Positions 8,959 to 15,717 of a stretch of DNA of 64,000 nucleotides are shown here, in pieces. The DNA is from an uncultured Nitrospira sp. (lineage in GTDB: Bacteria; Nitrospirota; Nitrospiria; Nitrospirales; Nitrospiraceae). Every line of letters starts with the position of its first letter. Position 1 is the first letter of the stretch. The stretch spans positions 1 to 64,000 of the forward strand of contig CABVRX010000004.1 of assembly GCA_902500825.1 (NCBI GenBank). Reading direction: 5' to 3'. The translations under genes were made by a program, and so were the position numbers. The notes under the pieces are model-generated. The model was not told the origin of the DNA. It worked only from the letters and a program-made list of their open reading frames with translations, and ran no database searches.

Positions 8959-9612
8959 ATGCCTCGTTCCTATGTGATAGCTACGGTGATGATGCTGGCC
9001 GGCTTCTTCGCAGGAATCTTATTTATCGGGCTGATCGTCGGTGATTGGCTCTATTTTATTCGGCTGACTCCGGACGCCATCCGGTACGGTTGCCGTGTCG
9101 CCAAAAACCAGGATCAGTGGACCGGAACGTTGCTCACAACCCTGGGCGAGCGGTTCACCGCCGAGGGCGTACTGATGCTTCCGCACGGGGTGGCTTGGTT
9201 TTATCCGGAACTCTCTCAGATTGCGATCCGCCCGCAGTATCGATTGTTCTCCAGGCGATTCCGGACCGCCTGGCCGGTAAAAGGGTTGATTCATCTTTCG
9301 TCACAGGACCAATCGTTGAACACGCTGTGTGTGAAGCGTATGCCGTGGTCATCGGCGCTCATGACGCTCCTGTGGTTTGCGCTCGTCTTGATCGGGTCTC
9401 TGACCTTCGCAGTTCAGTATGCTATGGATGGAGGATTCGCTTCACTGGGAGGAACCCTTACAGGCGTGGCGGTCATTGCCCTTGCCGCCCTTGTGCTGGC
9501 CTTCGGACTCGTCACGGTGGCCCTCGCGTATCGGCTTGAAGACAGCCGGCTCATGAAAGTCTACGGCGAATTGCGGGAGGCCGTTGCGCTTCCCGTCTCT
9601 TCCTTTCCCTAA
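8959..9612 (+). CDS. Multi-pass membrane protein, unknown
   Basis: A 217-residue protein with one hydrophobic segment at the N-terminus (about 5-28) and two near the C-terminus (about 130-152 and 160-187), separated by a roughly 100-residue soluble region. The order TM, soluble, TM-TM suggests an inner-membrane protein with a central domain on one side. No catalytic motif is visible and the family is not recognised. The ATG at 8959 lies close behind TCTTGATTC with no clear Shine-Dalgarno site. Confidence 0.55.
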   Translation: MPRSYVIATVMMLAGFFAGILFIGLIVGDWLYFIRLTPDAIRYGCRVAKNQDQWTGTLLTTLGERFTAEGVLMLPHGVAWFYPELSQIAIRPQYRLFSRRFRTAWPVKGLIHLSSQDQSLNTLCVKRMPWSSALMTLLWFALVLIGSLTFAVQYAMDGGFASLGGTLTGVAVIALAALVLAFGLVTVALAYRLEDSRLMKVYGELREAVALPVSSFP

Positions 9613-9621
9613 CCTGACCCG

Positions 9622-9978
9622 TTATGTTTGTTCTTGCGGAGTAAATAAACTCAAGAAGTGATCGTATTCGGCGGGTAAATTCAGGGCCGATCGGTTACGA
9701 GCGAGGCCGGCAATGATGCCGTGATGTTTGTTTGCGAGGCCGGATGCATCAAAGGCCGATCGGAATTGCTGCCATCGTAAGGTCGGATCGGAGACGATTC
9801 GAACTTGTTCTTCTTGCGGCAGTGCGTGCATGATAGTCGTCAGAGTCCGAATGGCTTTTTCCACGCTTTCGTATGGCGGGGCCAGCTTGAGCCGGGCATA
9901 GAATGTTTCGAGGTGCCGGCGGAATTCATCTTTAAGGAATTGAAGTTGATCTGAGAGAGTCAGTTCAGCGTCGGGCAT
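9622..9978 (-). CDS. Small helical hypothetical protein
   Basis: 118 residues, largely helical and charged, with no signal peptide. Recurrent features are an N-terminal helix (DQLQFLKDEFRRHLETFYARL) and a C-terminal LNLPAEYDHFLSLF segment. I recognise no family. It converges with the membrane protein gene at 8959-9612, with 9 bp between stops. A spacer of about 64 bp separates its start from the divergent lipoprotein gene, so both promoters must lie there. Confidence 0.5.
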   Translation of the reverse strand: MPDAELTLSDQLQFLKDEFRRHLETFYARLKLAPPYESVEKAIRTLTTIMHALPQEEQVRIVSDPTLRWQQFRSAFDASGLANKHHGIIAGLARNRSALNLPAEYDHFLSLFTPQEQT

Positions 9979-10042
9979 GGTATTTCGGACAATGATACGG
10001 TATGAACAAGGGATGGAACAACTCTTTTAGGGGAGGAAACAC

Positions 10043-10528
10043 ATGAAACGGATCGTAAGCGGGTTGCTTGGCGCATTCGCGGTTACCATTTTAATCGGCT
10101 GCTCATCCTCTCACCATCACCACGGCATGATGAGTGGTGCCAAGAGCGAGGCTTACTGGCAGAAGGGCCAGCAAGATATGGAAGGGCTGATCAATCGGAC
10201 GGTGAAAGACCCCGACAAGGCGAAACAGGTCAATGGGCTCGTCGGCGAGATCATCACGGAACTCAAGGCAAGCCGTGAACAGGAACGCGCCTATCACCGG
10301 GACCTCTATACCCTGAACGCCAGCTATACCGCGGCCCCCGATGAGTTTTCAAAAATCCTCAACGAGGCGACTATTCAACGGACGCAGAGTTCGGCCAAAG
10401 TGTTGAGCCTCCGGTTCAAGATGAAGGATCTGATGACCGCCGATGAGTGGAAGGCGCTCTCGGACCGCATGATTTCGTACAGCGGCCGTTATCAGCATGG
10501 AAGCGCAGGAGCAAAGACGGGATATTGA
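10043..10528 (+). CDS. Small periplasmic lipoprotein, CpxP/Spy-like
   Basis: 161 residues beginning with a lipoprotein signal (GAFAVTILIGC), followed by a histidine patch SSSHHHHGMMSG that could bind metal. The rest is helical (MEGLINRTVKDPDKAKQVNG, ASREQERAYHRDLYTLNASY), reminiscent of small periplasmic helical-hook proteins of the CpxP/Spy/CnrX type, but the LTxxQ motif is not present. It has a strong ribosome site (GGGGAGG) before the ATG. A 9-bp stem hairpin just past its stop is a probable terminator. The role may be envelope stress or metal binding, by inference only. Confidence 0.6.
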   Translation: MKRIVSGLLGAFAVTILIGCSSSHHHHGMMSGAKSEAYWQKGQQDMEGLINRTVKDPDKAKQVNGLVGEIITELKASREQERAYHRDLYTLNASYTAAPDEFSKILNEATIQRTQSSAKVLSLRFKMKDLMTADEWKALSDRMISYSGRYQHGSAGAKTGY

Positions 10529-10542
10529 GAAGGTCGAGGCTA

Positions 10543-10592
10543 AGGTTGAGGTTAAAGGAACGCGATTAATCGTTCACCCTTGGCCTCAACCT
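10543..10592. terminator. Bidirectional hairpin between convergent genes
   Basis: AGGTTGAGG (10543-10551) pairs perfectly with CCTCAACCT (10584-10592), and the loop contains a second small palindrome (CGATTAATCG). It sits between the lipoprotein stop and the stop of the opposing BNR gene, which it overlaps by a few bases. There is no long T-run on either side, so it is a candidate terminator or mRNA-stabilising hairpin rather than a classical intrinsic terminator. Confidence 0.5.
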
Positions 10593-11632
10593 GTACTTGC
10601 CACCGGTGTTGCAGCCTTCAGGGGAACCGGGACCCAAGTTGCACCGGCATCGGTGGAACGATACAGGCCGCTGCCGTTTGTCCCGGCGTAAAGCAGCTGC
10701 GGATTCTTGGGATTCATGGCCAGGGCGCGAATATTGAGCGTTGCCATGCCTTGATTGATCGCCTGCCAGGACTTCCCGCCGTCGAAACTTTTCCAGACCC
10801 CTTTCGGGCCACCCACATAGAACGGTGGCGGTTCCGTGGGGTGAAGCAGAATGCTGCTGATAAAGGGGTCGGAGACGGATTGACCGATCCGCTCCCACTG
10901 CTCTCCCTTATTCATGGTGCGAAAGAGGCCTTTCGTCGTCCCAGCATACACGACGTCAGGGTTCGCTCGGTCGATTTCAATGGCATTGACACCCAGCGCC
11001 ATCGACGCCATCAGCTCGCTCTCCGGAATCAGCCCGTTGTTGATCCTTTTCCACGACATCGCGCTGTCATCAGAACGATACATCCCGCCGGTCGTGCCAC
11101 CGTACAAAATGGTGGGATCTTTCGGATTGATGGCAAGGGACGTCACAATGTGGACTTCCTTCATCCCGTTCATCCGTTCTTCCCACTCACGGCCCGCGTC
11201 GTTCGTATAGAACGCCCCCACGGTCGTCGCGATATACATCTTCTCGCTTAGTGCGGGATGAAACACGAACTGATTCACAAAGGACACGTGTTCTTTCAAC
11301 CCGACGTTATGCGGCAGCCAATGTTGGCCGCCGTCCGAGCTCTTATAGACCGCATCCCCCATGGTCCCGGCATAAATCGTCGCAGGAAGGAGCGGATCGA
11401 TCGCCAGCGTCGTCACCCTGCGGGCGCTGAAGCTCGGAAATTTCTCCCATGTCCCTCCTCCATCACGCGATTTATAGACCGCGTCGTTCGTGGCGACATA
11501 AAGGATGTTCGCATTCGTTGGATGGAGTGCGATCGACACGACCGACTCGCTTTCTCTCTGGCAACCAACCGAACTTAGCGCGATGAGCAGAAGGCCGAAG
11601 AAGAGCACCCGAAAGTGGTGAAGAAGGGGCAT
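10586..11632 (-). CDS. BNR/YCF48-type beta-propeller lipoprotein
   Basis: About 348 residues with a lipoprotein signal ending SSVGC. The mature protein is built of repeated beta-propeller blades. The pattern 'ILYVATNDAVYKSRDGGGTW' recurs as IYAGTMGDAVYKSSDGGQHW, LYGGTTGGMYRSDDSAMSW, VYAGTTKGLFRTMNKGEQW and LYAGTNGSGLYRSTDAGATW. These are Asp-box/BNR repeats like those in sialidases, Vps10 and the photosystem II assembly factor Ycf48. Here they imply an envelope-anchored protein-binding propeller, not an enzyme. The start is uncertain between 11632 and 11653; 11632 gives a more usual signal peptide. A truncated paralogue of its N-terminus lies upstream at 12417-12710, beyond higBA. Confidence 0.8.
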   Translation of the reverse strand: MPLLHHFRVLFFGLLLIALSSVGCQRESESVVSIALHPTNANILYVATNDAVYKSRDGGGTWEKFPSFSARRVTTLAIDPLLPATIYAGTMGDAVYKSSDGGQHWLPHNVGLKEHVSFVNQFVFHPALSEKMYIATTVGAFYTNDAGREWEERMNGMKEVHIVTSLAINPKDPTILYGGTTGGMYRSDDSAMSWKRINNGLIPESELMASMALGVNAIEIDRANPDVVYAGTTKGLFRTMNKGEQWERIGQSVSDPFISSILLHPTEPPPFYVGGPKGVWKSFDGGKSWQAINQGMATLNIRALAMNPKNPQLLYAGTNGSGLYRSTDAGATWVPVPLKAATPVASTG

Positions 11633-11716
11633 AGTGGCCGCAGACCTAAACATAGGGATTGGAGATGAGTCAAGCAGGAGGACGAAACGCGAATGCCGGC
11701 GAGGTGAAGGTAATTG

Positions 11717-12076
11717 CTAGGCCGCGGTACCGATGAGGCTTTCCAAAGGGATGTGCAACTTGCGGTGAAGTCGACGAATCATTTCGAGAGAGAGATTTCG
11801 CTTCTTCGTCAGGATTTCCGACACGCGTCCTCTCCCACCCAGCACTGCCTCTAAATCTTTCCGCGTCAAGCCGAGTTGGTCCATCCGGAATTGGATCGCC
11901 TCGATCGGGTCTGGAGGATAAATCGCATGATGCTTCGCTTCGTACGCCTCGACAAGCGTCGTGAGTACGTCCAGCTCATCACCGGCCTTCGTACCTGGCT
12001 TCGCCTCCATCAATTGTTCAATACGACCTAATGCCCGGTCATAGTCTCGGGCTGTTTTGATCGGAGCAATGGTCAT
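11717..12076 (-). CDS. higA: HigA-type antitoxin, HTH regulator
   Basis: 119 residues: an N-terminal helical segment (RALGRIEQLMEAKPGT...DELDVLTTLVEAYE) and a C-terminal XRE-like helix-turn-helix (FRMDQLGLTRKDLEAVLGGRGRVSEILTKKRNLSLEMIRRLHRKL). This is the HigA antitoxin arrangement. It should neutralise the HigB mRNA interferase and repress its own operon. The toxin gene ends 1 bp upstream of this gene, which is the typical toxin-first order of higBA. The palindrome at 12402-12418 upstream of higB is the likely operator. Confidence 0.9.
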   Translation of the reverse strand: MTIAPIKTARDYDRALGRIEQLMEAKPGTKAGDELDVLTTLVEAYEAKHHAIYPPDPIEAIQFRMDQLGLTRKDLEAVLGGRGRVSEILTKKRNLSLEMIRRLHRKLHIPLESLIGTAA

Positions 12077-12077
12077 G

Positions 12078-12386
12078 TCACCTCTTCGCCTTCGAGATGG
12101 TCGTCACATCGATTGCGTCATACTCAGCGTGTGTGCCGATGAATCGGATATACACCACTCGATACGGGTAATTGATCTTCACGACGAGCCGGTACTGATT
12201 CCCTGCCACGTTGAAGACAATGCGATTACCCTGTAGAACGCTGGCTGAACGGAAATGCGGCTTGACGGCCGATGGGGATGCCCAATCGGCATGGGCGGCC
12301 TCCTGGTGCCAGGCGTCCAAAGGACCCTTGGACTTTGGGTATCGCTTCCAGAAGTTCCGTAGCGTCCGCTTGGCAATGATGCGCAC
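12078..12386 (-). CDS. higB: HigB-type mRNA interferase toxin
   Basis: 102 residues of the RelE-superfamily HigB toxin. It starts MRIIAKRTLRNFWKRYP and contains ADWASPSAVK, RSASVLQGNRIVFNVAGNQYRLVVKINY and VYIRFIGTHAEYDAID, all hallmark segments of ribosome-dependent mRNA interferases. I place the start at the GTG at 12386, because the family begins with MRxIAKRTL; an upstream GTG at 12401 would abut the operator. The module looks intact. It lies between a full-length and a truncated copy of the BNR gene, consistent with insertion or rearrangement at this locus. Confidence 0.9.
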   Translation of the reverse strand: MRIIAKRTLRNFWKRYPKSKGPLDAWHQEAAHADWASPSAVKPHFRSASVLQGNRIVFNVAGNQYRLVVKINYPYRVVYIRFIGTHAEYDAIDVTTISKAKR

Positions 12387-12401
12387 GGACCACTCTAGCA
12401 C

Positions 12402-12418
12402 GATCCCAAATTGGGATC
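12402..12418. promoter_or_regulatory. Palindromic operator candidate of higBA
   Basis: GATCCCAA-a-TTGGGATC is a perfect 17-bp dyad with a single central base, positioned 15 bp upstream of the chosen higB start. HTH antitoxins such as HigA bind palindromes of this size overlapping the promoter. The position and symmetry make this the most likely autoregulatory site. Confidence 0.65.
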
Positions 12419-12710
12419 AATCGGCCGTTCCACCACTTCTCCTTCTCGTACCGGCATAGATCGTGGCCGGCAGAAGAGGGTCGATCGCGAGCGTGGTGAC
12501 CCGGCGCGCGCTGAAACTCGGGAATCGTTCCCAGGTCCCCCCGCCGTCGCGCGATTTGTAGACGGCGTCGTTCGTAGCGACGTAGAGGATATTCGCGTTC
12601 GTCGGATGGAGCGCGATCGACACGATCGACTCGCTCTCCTTTTGGCAACCGAGGGAGAACAGAGAGCGCGCAAGCAGGCTGAGGCTAATGGTTGTGCGAA
12701 ACACCTTCAT
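12417..12710 (-). pseudogene. Truncated second copy of BNR lipoprotein gene
   Basis: From the ATG at 12710 the product starts as a lipoprotein (SLLARSLFSLGC). It then matches the first roughly 65 mature residues of the full-length BNR protein at 10586-11632 almost exactly, with only about four substitutions (for example QKESESI for QRESESV). After IYAGT the match stops and the frame runs out within nine residues, right at the higBA operator. Nucleotide differences between the copies are mostly at third codon positions, so this was a selected paralogue before truncation. It lacks most blades and is unlikely to be functional. Confidence 0.8.
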
Positions 12711-12855
12711 CGTGGTGCGGGACCTCATCGGAGTGGCCGGAGGGGATTCAAAACGACGGGCTAGCCTGACTACACTTAGGGCGACTTCCATCGTTCTATT
12801 GCGAGGAAAGTGTCGCGGCATATACTGCCTCCGCAGTCATCTTAGGATCGCAGCC

Positions 12856-13148
12856 ATGTATTGGGATGTACAGCATGTCACGCCGCTTTCAGACTACCGC
12901 CTATACGTTGAAATAGCCGATGGTCGGCGGGGCATCTTCGATGTCACACCGTATCTCGGCCACGGTGTGTTTCGTGAATTGCGCAGCCAGATTATTTCAG
13001 TCAGGTCAGCATCGTCTTGGGCGCTTTGACATGGCCCCACGAGCCGGACATTGCTCCGGAAACCCTGGTTGCCGAGCTCATCGTCGTCGATGCCCCTCCG
13101 CGCGAAGCGCTCCAGCAGAATACGTCAGACGCCGCGCGCCGCGAGTAA
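12856..13148 (+). pseudogene. DUF2442 gene with single-base frameshift
   Basis: The first 43 codons (MYWDVQHVTPLSDYRLYVEI, ending FRELR) match the start of DUF2442 proteins, small partners often found in toxin-antitoxin-like pairs. At about 12985 the frame shifts by one base; in the new frame the expected remainder continues (PDYFSQVSIVLGALTWPH, then DIAPETLVAELIV) to the stop at 13146-13148. A single missing base therefore separates an intact gene from this one. It may be a true pseudogene or a sequencing error. No DUF4160-type partner is visible next to it. Confidence 0.7.
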
Positions 13149-13485
13149 AAAGTCCATACCTAGGCCTGCCACCGGCTGATGTCTCATGCACAATTCAAGA
13201 TCCCGCCCTACTTCCACTTTGCTCGCCAATTCAATAGATCTAATTGGCTCTAACACGAAGAGAGCCAGGCCTGATAGGAATACTTATGTACAATGCTTTC
13301 ATCGACACTGCGACAAAGCGACGGACAATACCAAGTCAAGAAGCATGACAGGCTCCATAGGTGTTGATCCGCTACGGTCAAAATCGAACGGAGTGCTCGT
13401 GACAGTCAAACAGCGCATTTGAGCCAGACAGTGGTGGTTCCAGTAAGAAAATCAACCTCTCTTAAAACCTATGCGGAGCCTATTT
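13149..13485. other. Spacer upstream of the secreted-protein operon
   Basis: No convincing coding sequence. A short inverted repeat (GGCTCT/AGAGCC near 13245-13265) is the only structure I see. The promoter of the downstream two-gene operon must be here, but no clear -35/-10 pair is evident. Confidence 0.4.
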
Positions 13486-15717
13486 ATGAATAGAATGATA
13501 CTCGTCTGTGCGCTGATGGTGCTTCCCGTTTTATTGGGGGCAGGTGAGCAAAAGGAGTTATTGATAGAGAATTCCACTGGGTATCCCGTGGATGTCCTCT
13601 TCATCGCCAAGGGGAAGACCGACTACACGAAGCACGCGACGATCGAGACCGGCGTTATCAAGACGCAACCGGTGACGCCGAACAGTACGTGGTATTTCAG
13701 GGTACTGACGGGCGACATCATCGGCCAATACACCGCCAACGACAATGCAAAACAGCGGGTCGTTCTCGATCAAGGCGTGCTGGATGCCGCCGGGGTCCCC
13801 GCAGCCCCTAAACCGCAGCAAGACACCACCGGCGCCACCGGCAGTCTATTACCGCTGCCCATGCCGGCGCCGACCTTTACCAAGCCGTCCGATGAACCGA
13901 AACCGCTGCCTCCCCGATCCACACCTACTGTCCAGAAAGCGCCCCCACGTGGAGCACTGGTTGCCTGGTACGAAGGCACGCCGCCTGAGGCACGGGCCAT
14001 CACCACCAACAAGACGACGTTTTTGAATGTCGGCGAGAACGGGTTGGTCAGTGAGGTATCTTCGTCTCCTGACAACGTGGCGAAGACGACCGCCGCCTTC
14101 ATGTTCAAAAGCGTACCGGGCAAAAAAGATACGTATCGTCTACAAAACGGCTATTACCTGGACAGCTACCTCTACCTTGATCCCACTGCCACGGAACACG
14201 CCCCGATCCGTTGCGGCCCGGAAGGCGAAACCTTGCCCACCGGCGAATGGCTCATCAAAAAGGGCCAATATTTTTACAGCATCATGAATGCCGCAATCCC
14301 GAGCTTGCGCATCGGGGTGCGAGAAGGATCGGTTGTGGCCAGCGCGAAAACGTACGGCATAGACATTCCTCCTAGCATAGCCGGCTCGGATCTTTCGGAC
14401 GCGGAGAAGAAACAACGTGCGTTTGACATGGCCGACACGACGGCCTATTCCGCGGGCGATGCCTTCGTTCTGTTTGATGTCAAGAGCTACCGGGAACTGC
14501 TGAGTTTGGCGCCGGCATTGGAACAATGGGCCAAGACCTTGGATGCCTTAGAAAAAGAACGCAAGGCAAGCGCCGAGGCGGCTAGGCAAGCGAAGAAGGC
14601 GGCCGAAGAGCGCGACGCGAAACGCCGCGCTCTCGCTGCCGAACCGGAGCTCACGCATCCCTTCGGTGGAGAGAGTCTGGGTGTTCACCTGGGCGTTGGG
14701 CCCGTTTTCGAGACGAAGGAAGGCTATAAGGCGATCAAGTACAAATTTTTGCCAACTGGCAAAACATCTAAGCTGACCGCGGATCTTCATACATCCCAGG
14801 ACCCCAGCAAAAACCAGACAATGGACTTGTATATCAACCCTGAAATCGCGGCCTGGGTCCAGGGTGGGGAACTCTACATCGCCATCGACACGGACAAGGA
14901 AACCAGAATCGACCTGCGGTACGGCTCCAAATCCAGCACCCCCAGCACCGACCACGCCACCGATGGCAACTTTTACATCGGGGAGGTGCGGATGAACATC
15001 ATGCCGTTGGAAGCCAAGGAAGTGCTGATGTACCCCACGACGGAGAACAGGGAGGTCAGCGCCGGGTCAAGCTCGGACATGAGCAAAGGAATCAATGTCT
15101 CGGTGGATGAGATCGTGGGCGCCGATATGTCCGAGTCCAAGGGATCCAACTTCAACTTTCAGTCACGGGAATACGAGGTGAGCGGCGGACGCGGCCCCGC
15201 AGAGGACGAAGCGTTCGGCTCCGTGCAATACTTATGGCATGGTTGCGGCCTCGCCGATAAACCCAAGACCACCGAGAATTGCACCTATACAACGCCCGTC
15301 GATCTCTACGATGAGGCAACCCAGAGTCTGCGGAAGATTCCGAAGATTGCCCAGGCCCTGAGAGGGCTTGAGACGCGGACGGTGCTGAAGACCCGTATAC
15401 CCGTCGACTGGGGACTCAGTTCCAGACAGCAGATAAACTTTGACGTGGCCGTCCAACTCCATATGGTGAAAATCCTCCCCAGCACCACGAAAAACACGAA
15501 AAATAAGGGCTGGAATGATTTCAAGGCCGGCTTCACGTACGTCTTTAGGCCGGATCTCTGGGACTTTGATAAGTCCTTTAAGGACCGGGACATCATTAAG
15601 AAAGCCTTATATAAGCCCGTCGGCGCTACTCAGGATGTAACCTTCAGGCTCTGGCTCTGGGTCGAGATCGACGACCTGAAGCCGTTCATGGAAAAAATGG
15701 GGAGATTCGCGCCATGA
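13486..15717 (+). CDS. Large secreted protein, unknown
   Basis: About 743 residues starting with a signal peptide (MNRMILVCALMVLPVLLGAG). I choose the ATG at 13486, which has GGAG 7 nt upstream; an in-frame ATG at 13471 lacks one. In order (numbered from 13471): a small beta domain (about 27-100), a Pro-rich linker (about 105-160), a beta-rich domain (about 161-340), a charged helical segment likely to be a coiled coil (about 345-392, AEAARQAKKAAEERDAKRR), then a long beta-rich region to the end containing Ser-rich SSSDMSKGINVSVDEIVG. No enzyme motif is recognised. It overlaps the next gene by ATGA, so the two are probably translated together and act as partners outside the cytoplasm. Confidence 0.7.
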   Translation: MNRMILVCALMVLPVLLGAGEQKELLIENSTGYPVDVLFIAKGKTDYTKHATIETGVIKTQPVTPNSTWYFRVLTGDIIGQYTANDNAKQRVVLDQGVLDAAGVPAAPKPQQDTTGATGSLLPLPMPAPTFTKPSDEPKPLPPRSTPTVQKAPPRGALVAWYEGTPPEARAITTNKTTFLNVGENGLVSEVSSSPDNVAKTTAAFMFKSVPGKKDTYRLQNGYYLDSYLYLDPTATEHAPIRCGPEGETLPTGEWLIKKGQYFYSIMNAAIPSLRIGVREGSVVASAKTYGIDIPPSIAGSDLSDAEKKQRAFDMADTTAYSAGDAFVLFDVKSYRELLSLAPALEQWAKTLDALEKERKASAEAARQAKKAAEERDAKRRALAAEPELTHPFGGESLGVHLGVGPVFETKEGYKAIKYKFLPTGKTSKLTADLHTSQDPSKNQTMDLYINPEIAAWVQGGELYIAIDTDKETRIDLRYGSKSSTPSTDHATDGNFYIGEVRMNIMPLEAKEVLMYPTTENREVSAGSSSDMSKGINVSVDEIVGADMSESKGSNFNFQSREYEVSGGRGPAEDEAFGSVQYLWHGCGLADKPKTTENCTYTTPVDLYDEATQSLRKIPKIAQALRGLETRTVLKTRIPVDWGLSSRQQINFDVAVQLHMVKILPSTTKNTKNKGWNDFKAGFTYVFRPDLWDFDKSFKDRDIIKKALYKPVGATQDVTFRLWLWVEIDDLKPFMEKMGRFAP

